Shown here piece by piece: positions 12,001 to 23,727 of a stretch of 64,000 nt of DNA. Both the position numbers and the translations under genes were made by a program. How positions within the stretch are numbered: position 1 is the stretch's first letter; each line of letters starts with the position of its first letter. The DNA is from Trema orientale (Eukaryota > Streptophyta > Magnoliopsida > Rosales > Cannabaceae), in NCBI GenBank assembly GCA_002914845.1, contig JXTC01000267.1:382651-446650 (forward strand). Direction: 5' to 3'. Under the pieces are notes generated by a model. It saw only the letters and a program-made list of their open reading frames with translations. It had not been told where the DNA came from and searched no databases.

Positions 12001-13651
12001 CATCTTGTATTTGTGGTGTTGATTATTCTAGATGGTCCCCATATATCACTGTGAATAAGAGTAAAGGGCTGAGTTGATTTGTAAGGTACAGAACGAAAAA
12101 TAGCACGTGTATGTTCAGGAAATAGATATTTTAAATAGGAAAAAACTAGGGTGGCCTAGCCTTTAATGCCACCGCATGATATCATTATTATGAGAAGCGG
12201 TACAACCAGAAACAAAAACTTTATTCACTTGAGCGGGAGGAAACGGATCAATGTAATACAGCCCACTACATGCCTTCGCACTCCCAATCGTCTTCCCCGA
12301 GGACATATCCTGAAAAGTACAACAAATTGGTGAGAAAGAGGCAAAAAATTGCTGATCTTGAGTGAGTTTACTGACAGAGAACAGATTACACGATAGATTC
12401 GGGACATGAAGGACATCATAAAGTGTAATAGAAGGGGATAAATATATAGACCCTTTACCAGCCACAGAGGACAGAGAACTATCAGCAATCTTAATTTTTT
12501 GAGTACTTGGACAAGGGTTTTATGTGGTAAATTGATGGGATAGACCAGTCATGTGATCAGAGGCACCTGAGTCCACAATCCAGGCAGAATGTTGAGCATT
12601 GAAGGCAGCAAAAGTACCTGGATTTGTAGAGGATGATGGATCAGATGTAGTAGCAGCGGCGGAGGTGTTTAATAGCTGATGGAGTTGAGTGATCTGAGCC
12701 GGAGTGAATGGGAAAGGCTCGGATGGAGCTGCAGTCAAGGCCTGGCCGACCGAAGGGGCACGAGCGGAGGAGCGGGGCTTCCAATCAGCGGGTTTACCAT
12801 GAAGACGCCAGCACGTCTCCTTGGTTTGGCCGACCTTGCTGCAGTGAGAACACCAGGGGTGGTCACGACGAGTGCAACGAGAATCGTCACCATTATCAGA
12901 GTATCGGGCAGCAAGGGCAGATTGGTCAGTTTATGCAGCAACAGTAGGCCCCAGCATGACTCTCTTGCGGCTCTCCTCCCTGTGAACTTCTGCAAAAGCT
13001 TCTCGGATAGAGGGAAGAGGGTTTTTCACTAAGAGGCGGCCACAGACCTCATCAAGGTCACGGGTAAGGCCAAGAAGAAAATCAAAATGTCGCTCACGAT
13101 CAAGCATTTTTTGATAAAAAGATGCATCATCAGAACACTTTCATTCAGGAACATAAAAGAGGTCAATCTCTTGCCACAAATTATAAAGAACACCATAATA
13201 TTGAGTTACTGTGAGAGAGTTTTGTTGCTGGTCTCGAAGCTTTGATTTGAGTTCAAAGACCTGAGCCGAGTTTTCCAAATCCGAGGCCTCCTGAACAGTG
13301 TCCCACACCTCACGAGCAGTAGAAAGAAACAAATAAGTCTTACCAATATCGACCTCCATGGAGTTGATGAGCCAGGCCATGATGAGAGAGTTTTCAGATT
13401 CCCATTTGGCATAGGAATTAGCTTCTGATAAATATTATTGATAGAGAATAAGGCCTTTAAATAGGCACTGTACAGGTATAAACAAATCTGGTTTTGAATA
13501 CCAAATATTCTAGAGTAACTACAGATATTCTAGGGTAAATCAATTAGCTTAAAACTAAATAATCTAATTATAGAAACTCTCCAATTATACAACTCGGTTT
13601 CCCTATTGGAAAGATACCGAGTAAATGCTCCAGTATACAATATTTTCTACA
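9091..13651 (-). mobile_element. Ty1/Copia LTR retrotransposon inserted in intron 5, with truncated 5' LTR
   Basis: The left LTR (its 3' LTR, since coding is on the minus strand) runs 9091-9333, from TGTGGAAAAT to ATTTTCTACA, imperfect terminal inverted repeats. The right LTR copy runs from about 13416 to 13651. The direct repeat GATTC at 9086-9090 and 13652-13656 is the 5-bp target duplication. A purine-rich tract (minus strand TTGAGGGAGGG, 9334-9344) next to the 3' LTR is the expected polypurine tract. By eye the LTRs differ at about ten places in ~225 aligned bases, so the insertion is not recent. The 5' LTR edge, primer site and start of gag are deleted (see findings). Insertion in an intron leaves the splice sites of exons 5 and 6 untouched. 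Confidence 0.93.
9711..13425 (-). pseudogene. Copia gag-pol polyprotein, disrupted
   Basis: Domains in order on the minus strand: gag fragment (13425 down to 13141; YAKWESENS then LINSMEVDIGKTYLF), protease (12738-12520; WIVDSGASDHMTG), GAG-pre-integrase (12465-12163; LYDVLHVPNLSCNLFSVSKL), integrase (11911-11109; HTDNGTEYFN and GTPQQNGIIERKNRHLLE), reverse transcriptase (11056-10118; RYKARLVAKGFTQ, then YVDDM) and RNase H (10175-9711; DWAGSVEDKRSTTGYC). Domain order integrase before reverse transcriptase defines Copia. Frame changes near 12500, 12150, 11470, 11100, 10370 and 10150 disable it. The N-terminal part of gag is missing. Confidence 0.9.
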
Positions 13652-13656
13652 GATTC

Positions 13657-13855
13657 CAAGCCAGGAAAAGTAAAACAAAATACAATCCCTCAAACATGGA
13701 ACATAAAAGTGGTTACTGGATACAAACCAACCGAAACACCCATAAAACAAAGAGTAAAAATAAATAAAAAAAATCAGAAAAGTAGGAATAAACAATTTTG
13801 AAATTCCACAATTACTAAGAGTTGGATTACATGCACACTCTTTAAAATGTTGCAG
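13657..13855. other. Intron 5 of the RPC1-like gene, right of the Copia insertion
   Basis: The remainder of the intron, ending in TTGCAG at 13850-13855 before exon 6. A minus-strand open frame across this stretch has no domain. Confidence 0.5.
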
Positions 13856-16800
13856 GACAGGAAGTTGCTTAATCTTTCTGGTAAGCTACAGAACTTTTTC
13901 ATTGAAACCATGCCGGTGCCACCTCCAGTTATTCGTCCATCTTTAATCATTGATGAATCGCAAAGGTTGTCTTAGCCTTCCTTTTTCAAATTATCATGCT
14001 ATTTTGCTGATTCTTTCACTTTGTATTTTTTATTTATATCTTTATTTATTTATTTATTGTTTTTGGTTCTTATTAGATGTTGCCATTCATTTGTTTCATT
14101 AGATCGCAGAGTCAAACTGCCACCTATCGTGATTTAGTTTTTGATGATGCTTTCTTTTCCCCTCACTTCTGTTTCAGCAAGGAAGATGACTTATCAGTGA
14201 GGTTGTGTCGTATTATTGAAATCAATGATACTATTAAAAAGAAAAAGAGAAGAGATAAATCTGTTGATTCGGTACGTTATAGCACGTGTGACGTTCGCTG
14301 CAGTTATTTTACAGTGACTTATTTATAGGTTTAATGGTAGTTATTTCCAAATTTTTTTTTTTGTGTGATCCTAGTGTTAGTAAGTGAGAAGTTTTAAGAT
14401 AACTATTGTTGTTTTTATCCTATAAAACATCCATCTAATATCTAGCTATAAGCCTATAGCAGAGTGTTTTGACAAAACTAGACGAGAAAAGAGTTATTTG
14501 CAAACTGGCTATACTTACGCTAAGGTCTTTTGTTTAGGAGGATTGGAATGCTCTTCAAGTTGAGGTTGGAGCGTTCATTGATAGTGATGTGTACGGTGAT
14601 CCTGCTGTGAATGACAATCAAGAGTCACTGGCTGGTATCAAACAGCGTCTCAAGGGGTTGGAGGGACGGTTTCGTGGGAGTTTATCTGGAAAATATGTTA
14701 AATTTTCTGGTAGAACTGTTATATCTCCTGATCCTAATCTGAGTATTACAGAGGTTAGGCTTTTTAGATTAAACTTAATTTGTTTGAGCAGTATTTTCGA
14801 CTGCCTTTTATTTGTTTGTTCTAATATGCTTATGTGTTTAGGTTGCAATTCCTGAAAAAATGACATCGGGTTTGACGTACAGTGAACGTGTTAACCCCTC
14901 ACAATATTGAGAAGTGGAAAGACCTTTTCTTTCATGGGCTTGATAAATCTGTGTTTGTCACACGTGCTGATGGTTCACAATGGCAAGGCCTCCTATATAG
15001 TTAAAGACGTTTGCAAGCCTTATGAATTCCTTATTTTCTGGTGGTTTGATTTGTTGTTTGTACTGTAGGTCTGTCAAGATCAAAAGAAAGGAACTTGCAC
15101 ACGAATTGAAGTGCGGTGATATAGTTCAACGTCGCTTAGAGGATGGGGATGTTGTCCTCATCAACAAACAACCAAGCACACATCGGATGTCTATCATGTG
15201 TCATAAGGTAAGTTTACACATTTGAATGGACTAAGGAAATGGACTAAAAAAAAAAAAAACATTATATAAAGGAAATTGATTGCTTGTACTTTTTTATTTA
15301 GTTTTATTTTATCTTATTTTGATAAAAATGGTCAAACGTGTGGTTAATGGGGCTTTACATAACCCATGGAAAACTTATTTTCATGCATAGGCTTCTTCTG
15401 TAACTTGATGTACTTATGATTCTTACACATGCTAGTGAGATTATTGCCTGACTAGGATCAATAATATTCCATCACATAGCCACTTAGAGGATCAGGATTT
15501 TCTTACATTTGAAGTTACTGTTCTTGAAAAGCTTACTCACCGAGGAATTGACCCCACTATCTCAATCAAGCTCAGCACCTGCTAAATGTTGAGTACTCTA
15601 TCGTGTGCTGAAAATTAATTTTGTCAATGCAAGTACATTGGATTGAACATGCATCAGGCACTACTAATACTCTTTTCTCATGTGTTTGCTTTAGCAACAA
15701 CTTGACTAAAATATGTTTTTGATATTCGAAAGGTAATTTCTGTGAACAAGTCATTGCGAACTACGTATATGACCTGGGTATGATCCTGTAACTGTTAATT
15801 CTTCTTCGGAAAGGTTAAGCTATAAGAAGTGTATTTAACAATATACGTACATATATATATATATATATGCATGTGTATGTATATATTAGGACATAGAATC
15901 ATTTGCTCTTTGATTGTCACGTGGCTTTGAGACTTTGGCTCTGGCTAGTTAAAGTAGCTGTGTGGTATCTTGGGTTATTCCCCTTCTTCAGTTTCCTTAG
16001 AGGAGAAGTTTCCTGGTTTTTTGGAGGTGGCAGCTGAGGTAGGGTGTTGTTGAAGTCCTCAGTTTTGCCATTGTCTGGGTGCTTTGCTTGGAGGGGTATT
16101 ACTCTATTTTTGAATACAAGGTCCAAGATGAATGTTTCACTCCCATTTTATGTTTAATGACTATTGTAATTGGAACGATATGGCTGAATTTTTTGTTTTG
16201 TTTCTCGTAATTAGGTGGAGGATCCCTATTTTCATTGTAGTTCTTTGCTTCTCTCCCTTACATAGTCTTATTTCTTGTAAAATATACTTATTGTTTACAT
16301 CGATAAAAACCTGAATGCCATTCTTACTAGCAACAATTGAGCTCATTTGTACATGCAGGCGAGGATTATCCCTGGGAGAACAATGAGGTTTAATCAGTCT
16401 GTTTGCAAACCATACAATGCTCGGTTTGATGGTGGTGTAATGACTATTCATGTCCCACAAACTGAGAAGGCTCGAGCAGAGGCAAATTTGTTAATGGGGG
16501 TAATTATTGTTTAGTCTCACTATTGCTTTTTGTGCCTGTATTGAGTTATTATAATTTTGGACCCAATTTCTTAAAGCACTGGTTACAATATTATACCCTA
16601 GAAAAAGTTTGTTCTTTATTGTAGAAGTTGTTCATGCCTCTTGACTCTAAGAACACGCAGTTTTTATAAGATTCTAATGTTCTCGCAGGTGGAAAACAAT
16701 CTATGTACATCAGCAAATGGGGAAATTTTAGTTGCCTCTCCGCAAGATTTTCTGACGACTTCCTTTTTGATTACACGGAAGGATACATTTTATGACCGTG

Positions 16801-16877
16801 CAACTTTTTGTCTCATTTGTTCGTACATGGGGGATGCTATGGAACATATTGATATGCCAATACCTGCTGTGATTAAG
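13856..16877 (+). pseudogene. NRPC1-like: RPC1-like exons 6-12, including the altered catalytic motif
   Basis: Exons by eye: 13856-13965, 14178-14271, 14538-14753, 14842-~14990, 15069-15207, 16359-16499, 16689-16877. Exon 6 ends with PVIRPSL and runs in phase into KEDDLSVRL (exon 7). Exon 8 has [20 protein letters not shown]; the usual RVDFSGR reads YVKFSGR. Exon 9 reads VAIPEK...YSERV and then meets a stop unless one base near 14893 is skipped; the shifted frame continues PHNIEKWK. Its donor is unclear. Exon 10 has [19 protein letters not shown] (normally QPSLHRMS). Exon 11 contains NARFDGG at 16416-16436 where every known cellular RNA polymerase has NADFDGD. Exon 12 is well conserved: [20 protein letters not shown]. 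Microsatellite TA runs lie in the intron near 15852-15870. Confidence 0.85.
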
Positions 16878-17126
16878 GTGAGATTTATTGGCTGAGCTTC
16901 CATCAACCCTAAAACTTACCCTAAACCTAACTATTAATAATAACCCGTCGAACTCATTGTAGAAGCAATTCAATGTTATTTGTTGAGAGAGTATGTCATA
17001 AGTCACATTTAATATCATGCAATTTGTAGTTATTATTTTTAGTTCGGGTTCTGTCTAATAGCTGTACGTAATATCTATTTTATATCTATTCTAGTTTTTA
17101 ATGTAATAGAAATTGATTTGTTACCG

Positions 17127-20100
17127 CCAGTAGAGCTTTGGACTGGAAAGCAACTTTTTAGCGTCTTGGTGCGCCCAAATGCAGATGTGAGGATCTGTTT
17201 GAATCTTACCGTTAAGAGAGAAAAACTACACCAAAGTGCCAGGACTTGGTAGTGAATCTGAAGCAATGTGTCCAAATTATGGGTTTGTCTACTTCTATTA
17301 TAGTGAATTGATATCTGGGCAGCTTGGAAATGCAACTTTGGGCAAGTTTTCTATAGTTTCTTCTTTAAATTTCACTCCTGTGTTTTAATTGTTTATTCTT
17401 CTTCTTCTTCTCCTTTTTTTTTTCCTTCTTCCTCCTGGTAGTGTGTTTGTGTGTTGGTTGGGGAAATGAACCCCTTCTGAATTGAAAGACAGACTTCTCT
17501 TTTTATGTAAAAGTAGATTCGTCGAGTTATAACTTGAAGTCATATCTTGTATCCATGATTGTCCATCCAGGAATTGGCAACAATGATGGACTTTACTATG
17601 TTCTTCTGAGAGACTATGATGCTCATGCTGCTGTTGCTTGCATGAATCGCTCAGCTAAATTGAGGTACGGAGTTTTGTTTAATTTCCTATGTTTAATTCA
17701 TTCCATGTTTGGTAAGATTTGACCCAAAACCTGGGGGTTAGGAAACTGTGGTTTAACCCCTTTCGAGTGTCCTTAGTGATAGGGTCATAGTCTTACTCAT
17801 CTCTTTTTTTTATGCACTGTAATTGGTCATATTATTGATGTTGTCTAGTTTGAAAATCGCTTAAGGTTTTTTTTCTTTATTTTTCCCCCCCTCAAAATAT
17901 TGAAGTATTGTAACTTTTCTTTTTTCCCTTGCCGATACAAACATATTTTATAGGAGAAATTTTGATTGAAGAAATATGCTTTCAGAATCCTGGTTGACTG
18001 GCTTGTCTACAGATTATGAGATCTGTGCTTTTATTTGTTTCTTGTATTTGATCATTTGTTATCCTTTCATGCTAGTAAATATGATTATTATATTACTTTG
18101 ATGTTACAAAATAAGAAGGCAAGTTAATCAACATCTGAATAAAATGCAGTGCTCGTTGGATTGGTGATCATGGTTTCTCGATTGGGATTGATGATATTCA
18201 GCCAAGTCAAGGATATCGTGATCATAAAGAACAATTAATCAAGCGAGTTGCTGATGAATGTAATAAAAAAATATTATTGTATAATGAAGGTCTTCCAGTG
18301 GAACCTGGTTGTGATGCTGCCCAGTCACTAGAAGAAGGGGTAACTCATATATTAAATGGTATTCCAGATGCAACTGAAAAGGTAGAATTCTGATTTTGTC
18401 TAAACAGAAGTATGCTGTAATTTGTATGCATGTAGTTGGTTTCTCATTCTTGTGTCACTTATTTGCTTTCATCTATTGGGAATATCGTATATTAATTTAG
18501 TTAGACAATATTCGTTCATAGAATGAGATTTACTGTCTATGAAAAGGATGTAACTCATTAAATTTTATGACTTACATTTATATTAGAATTTCTTTTGTTT
18601 TATTTGTTTGGGGAGAGAATTCTATTGGGGCTGCTGAAATGGATCTATGCTTCTTGATCTACTTTATATTTCCGTGAGGAGTGATTCTTATAAGAGCTCT
18701 GTTGTTGGATTGAAATAATTTTTGTGGTCTGTTTTTTGTTTGTTTTCCCTTAAATAGTTGTACCTGCAAGAGCTACATTGGAGAAACAGTTCTTTGATCA
18801 TGTTCCAATGTGGTTCCAGAGGATCTCTAAGTGATATCAGAAAGATAGTTGCATATGTTGGTCAGCAATTAGTTGATGGTCGTCGTCCACCCAATGGATT
18901 CATAGATCGAAGTCTTCCTCACTTCACCACAGAAGATAATACCCTTGCAGTAAGTTTCACAGCTATTTTTTAGTATATACATCTGGGAGGGGTCTTACTA
19001 GGTTTCCTCTCTTTCCTTTTCATCCGAAAAGAAAATTGTATGAATCTTCTATACTTATGAGTAATGAATAATATAACGACCTTACTTGAACTGGATCTGT
19101 TCTATAGGCTTGCACCTCTGAATCCTTGAGTTCTGTAAGCAATGAATAATATATCGAATCGGATAAAAATCATTATTGAAAGCAATTGACATTTCAGTTG
19201 GCAGAAGCCCAAAAGACCACTATCATTTCCTAGGCCTAGGAAACCATACAATGCAAAAATATTCTTAGGAAACCTAGCCGCATCACTTTTAACTCAATCT
19301 ACCAGGAAAGCAAATTAAACCTTTTCTTATGGCATATATTTTTGGAAGTCTATTGTTCAAAATGAACTCCAATATGTAACATATGTTTTTTTAGTACGCT
19401 CCATTCTTTTTTTCATTATTGAGAGTGATTTTGCCACTTTTAATGCAGGCAAAAGGCTTTGTTGGTCGTTCGTTTTATGAGGGCTTACCACTACCGGAGT
19501 ACTTTTTTCATACTTTGCAAGTACAAGAAAGTCTTTCTAGGAGAAAGGTACGTACTCCATATGTTTAAATATTTCAATATTTCAATTGTAGATTATTTCA
19601 ATTCAAATTTTACCATATTTCTTTATGTGACTATCAATTTTTGGTTCTTTGAGAGATTATCCTGATAGAGTTCCTTGGAATTTTCCAATGTGGTCGTGGC
19701 ATTATAAGCACATAATTTATGTCCATAAAGGATACCTCTTCAATTCTTTTCTATTTTGGGTTCTTCTTCATAGGCCTTTGCCTATCTTGATTTATTTTAG
19801 TTATTTATTTGTGGATTGAGGGCGTCTTGCATTTTCTACTCCAACTTTGGGCTTCTCTTTTTTTTCTTTTTTGGGGGAAGGGGTGGGGGAGGGAATGTTT
19901 TAACAAATTCTTCTCCATTAGATAAGTTAGATTTACATTCATTCTGAGATAAGTCTGTGAATAAATTTGTCATATCTTAATTATTAGTCTATCAGCAACC
20001 GAATGAGATGAGATTGCTTTGATCCTCATGAGTCTTGTTCCTTTTTTTTTTTTTTGTGAATTGTTGCAGGTCAAGAGTCATGACGTTCGGATCATGTCTT

Positions 20101-22721
20101 TTTGGTTAATGAAAGCTTTGGAGGACATATTTGTCAGTTATGACAACACTGTTAGAAATGCAGTTGGATGTATTTTTCAATTCTTTTATGGGGGCGATGG
20201 CATGGATCCTGCACATATGGAAGGAAAAAATGGAGATCCATTGAATTTTGAACGATTATTTATGAATGCCGAGGTTTGAGATATTGCCATGGTTCATTTC
20301 TCATGCTTAATAGTTTTCGTTTCTTATCAATTTATATATTTGTATGCATTTATGTGTGTAAATGTTGAAGATTTACATGCTGTTTGAACTCTAGACGTTG
20401 GCTTGTCTTATTTATTCCTAGAACTTATTTGTATCTTATCCGGTTGTTTGAATTTAGATAAGTTGTTTAAATATTTTTGTTTCGCATCCTCGTTCCTAGG
20501 AATAAAACCTTGTTTCTATAAATCAGTATGTTCGTGGTAATTTTTGAACCTTGTTTTTAAATATTTCTTGCGTATTACTCAAATTTAGACAGCATAAATG
20601 AGCTTAAAAAGTTAGGGCCAGGTAGATATAGATATATGATACAGGTAGTTAAGTTAGTGAAATACAGATATATATATATATATATATATGTATAAAGCTG
20701 TTAATTACATAAAAAGAGAGTAAATAACTGAGAATAAAGGGACCAGTTAACTGGAATCAAGAGTACTAAAATTAAAGATGTTGAAAATTAAATAGCAGAA
20801 AATAAAGGACTACAATTTAAATTGCTGAAAGTAAAGGTGCTGCATTGTAAATTGCAGAAATTAAAGTGATTGAAACGTAAAGGGGACCAGTTAATTGGAG
20901 CTAATGTGTACTGAAAATTAAAGAGTTGAAAATAAAATACTGAAAGATAAAATATTAGGAAATAAAAGGTGCTGCCTTAAGTGTGAAAAACTACCAAGAA
21001 CATGAGTGTTGGGGTCTTGAATAGCTCAACCCTTATAGATTCTTTGAATGAGATGATAATGCATGTATTTGTATGAGAATATGAAATAGATAGTGATTTG
21101 ATGTATGAAATGTAGCTGTTTATAAGCTTAGTAAACATTGCTCTCTATGTGTGTATATCTGTTTCTCTCTCTGAAAAAGAGAGCTGCTCCTATTTATAGC
21201 GAGTCAAGACTTTGGGGCCAAGAAGTTAGTGGGAGACAAGGCTGCCAAGTGACAAAAACCACCTTTCTTTGTCTCCTAGGATCTGATCCCGGCCATAGTT
21301 TTAGTGAAATACAATGATTAAGTAACATGGGAGTGCCAAGAGCTTGTTTAGAGTTGAGTAAACTGCCTTAGCAAGCAACATAGAAGCTGTCACCTCAGCG
21401 GTTTTGCACAAAACCAGCAAAGGTAAACCAGAAACCACCTGGTTTAGGGGTTACTAGGAAATAACCTGATATTTAGCTAGGAATATCTCTCATGTAACAG
21501 TGGCAAGCTCTCCTTAATTTAGTATGTGTGACTTACGTCTTAGTACTCCTAAAAGGGTTTTGGGTTTAGGGTAAAATACCCTAGTTCAATTCAGTTTTCT
21601 AACCTATAAAATATCACCACTCTATTTCTTTTTCCTCATTTCTGCTATATTCTCAATTTTAATTGTATTCGAGCTTAATTGAACATTCATCAAAGCTTAA
21701 TTAAACTTAAGACTTTACCCCAAAACACAGTATAATTCAGATGAAAGACTTAAAATATTTATCTGTATTCAATATATACAATTTTTACAGTTTATTTTCA
21801 TTATGGATGTCTAGTGGTATAATATTGTTTTACACACGCCATATGTCATTGTTTGTATCTCCTATTTTATAGATCTTTTTCTTATTATGATATATATGTA
21901 TCTATTTGTATTCCGGGCTTGATATGATTATATGAATATCATGTATAATATTTGTTTACACAGGTTACAAGTCCTGCCCTTGAAAAGGAAAAGCTGTCTC
22001 AAGCAAAAGTGTCTAAAATAGTGGAAACCAAGATTTTAAAAAATAAAATGACACTTGGGGCCAGTTGGTCTGTTGCCTTAAAAGTTTCTCTGAAGTCATT
22101 TTTCGATAAAAATCGTATCCAATCTGGAGTTACTGCTCACCAATTGGAGGTACTAAGTCATGTTTAATGTAATAAGCTAAAGGTTGTCCCCCTTTTTTTT
22201 CCTACCCCATCCCCTCTAATTTTGTAGTGGGGAATGCTCCTTCATTGCTTTTGGTTTCTTGATTCAAAATTGCAGACTTTTCTTGATACTTGTATCTGTC
22301 GTCTTCGTTCAAAAAAAATCGAACCTGGAAGTCCAGTTGGAGTCGTCGGAGCTCAAAGTATTGGAGAGGCTATCTTGCGCATGAGAGTGGAGGCTTCTCA
22401 CTTTGCTCGGGTTGGAAGCACGAGTATCCTTGAGTCTTTGAACCCTTTTAGCTTGAGTGAGCAAGGATGAATTTGGACATTCTGGTTTTTAACTTTGTGG
22501 TTTAAGTTTTCTTATTCATCCTGGTTTTTAACTTTGTGGTTTAAGTTTTCTTCAACTGTTTTTTAGTCACTGCCACACTTGGAGTTCCTCATATGAAAGA
22601 AATAATTGGCGGTGAGAAAAGAATTAGTGCACCCATCATAACTGTAGCACTGTTGTGCGACGATAGCGAAGATGCTGCACAGAGAGTAAGAAATTGGATT
22701 GGGAAAGCAAGTTTAGGCCCG
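17127..22721 (+). pseudogene. NRPC1-like: RPC1-like exons 13-21 (pore, bridge helix and trigger loop region)
   Basis: Exons by eye: 17127-17341, 17571-17664, 18150-18381, 18758-18949, 19449-19547, 20070-20273, 21964-22149, 22276-22423, 22567-22721. Exon 13 ([18 protein letters not shown]) has no clean acceptor and contains one extra base near 17217 that shifts the frame from LTVK to EKNYTKVPG; it ends at a GC donor (GG|GCAAGT). Exon 16 is well conserved ([21 protein letters not shown]). Exons 17-18 keep AKGFVGRSFYEGL and [18 protein letters not shown], but the bridge-helix block between them (normally REGLVDTAVKTA.TGY) is replaced by unrelated residues. Exon 20 keeps VGAQSIGE but the following trigger-loop block reads AILRMRVEASHFAR. 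Exons 14-21 stay in phase with each other. The intron between exons 20 and 21 holds a ~38-bp tandem duplication (22477-22553). Confidence 0.85.
20530..21490 (+). repeat. Dispersed repeat in intron 18, inverted copy at 60735-61088
   Basis: Between exons 18 and 19 lies a ~960-bp block whose ends reappear, reverse-complemented, at 60735-61088. Shared words include ATATTTCTTGCGTATTACTC near 20560 (inverted near 61040), GGGACCAGTTAACTGGAATC near 20740 (inverted near 60880, with variants) and CTGATATTTAGCTAGGAAT near 21468 (inverted near 60750). The distal copy lacks about 600 internal bases. An AT microsatellite (20671-20690) is shared. The element type was not recognised; no coding region was seen. 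Confidence 0.7.
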
Positions 22722-23360
22722 GTAAGTAACAGTTTCCTCAATATTTTAATGTATCTGAAATAATGGTTTAAGTTATTGTGTATTTGAAATTTCTCATAAA
22801 ATGAAATTTATTATTGACGGAGAAAATGAGAGGTGCATAAAGGCGTCTTTACTTATTTCAGTACATCAAAATATAGGCACATTTGGCTAACCTAATACAT
22901 AGTGGAGTACTAGGACTAATAAACTATGTTCATTAGTAGAACACTATTACTAATAAAAAATATATACTAGTGGAGCACTAATAAAAGTTTTACAAAGATA
23001 AGCACTAACAGAACACTAACACGTTAATACTAACAATTATTCTCCGGCACTCTCCTTCAAGCTGGAGAATAGATATCTTCCATCCCCAACTTGGAAATAA
23101 TTCCTTGAAATTCTGTGTTGTTGAGCTCTTTGGTGAGCATATCTGCTAGTTGATCTCTGAGGATACGTAAGTCATGGAAATTAATTTTTCTTCCGACTTT
23201 TTCTTAATGAAATGTCTGTCAATCTCGATATGTTTTGTTCTATCATGTTTTACTGGATTATATGCGATGTTAATTGCTGATTTAGGACCTTCATACTTAA
23301 TTCCTGAATCATGCAGGATGATTTTTAACCATAACAATTCACACTCCTTGTGCCATTGCC

Positions 23361-23727
23361 CTAAAAATCAGACTCAACACTAGACCTTGCCACCACATTC
23401 TGTTTTTTACTCTTCCAGGATATCAAATTTCCACGGAGAAAAGTGCAATAACCGGTCGTTGACCTTCTATCCACCACTGAACTAGGATAATCGGCTTCTG
23501 TATAGGTTTCTATAGTGAGTCTATTATTTTTCTTGAATAGAATTCCTTCTCCGGGATTGCCTTTCAGATAGTGAAGCACACGATAGGTTGCTTGAAGATG
23601 TACCTCCCTCGGATCATGCATGAACTGACTAATGATGCTTACTGAGTACGCTATATCAGTTCATATATGAGCAAGAGAGATAAGTTTCCCGACCAATCTC
23701 TGATAAGCCTCCTGTCCGTTTTACTTA
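23361..23727 (-). pseudogene. Copia RNase H fragment of the host element
   Basis: Minus-strand reading gives YQRLVGKLI, DIAYSVSIISQFMHDP and then RVLHYLKGNPGEGILFKKN and DRRSTTGYCTFLRGNLISWKS, the C-terminal reverse transcriptase/RNase H end of a Copia polyprotein. A stop interrupts it near 23665. It lies just inside the 3' LTR (22815-23049) and is cut at about 23728 by the Gypsy insertion. Confidence 0.85.
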
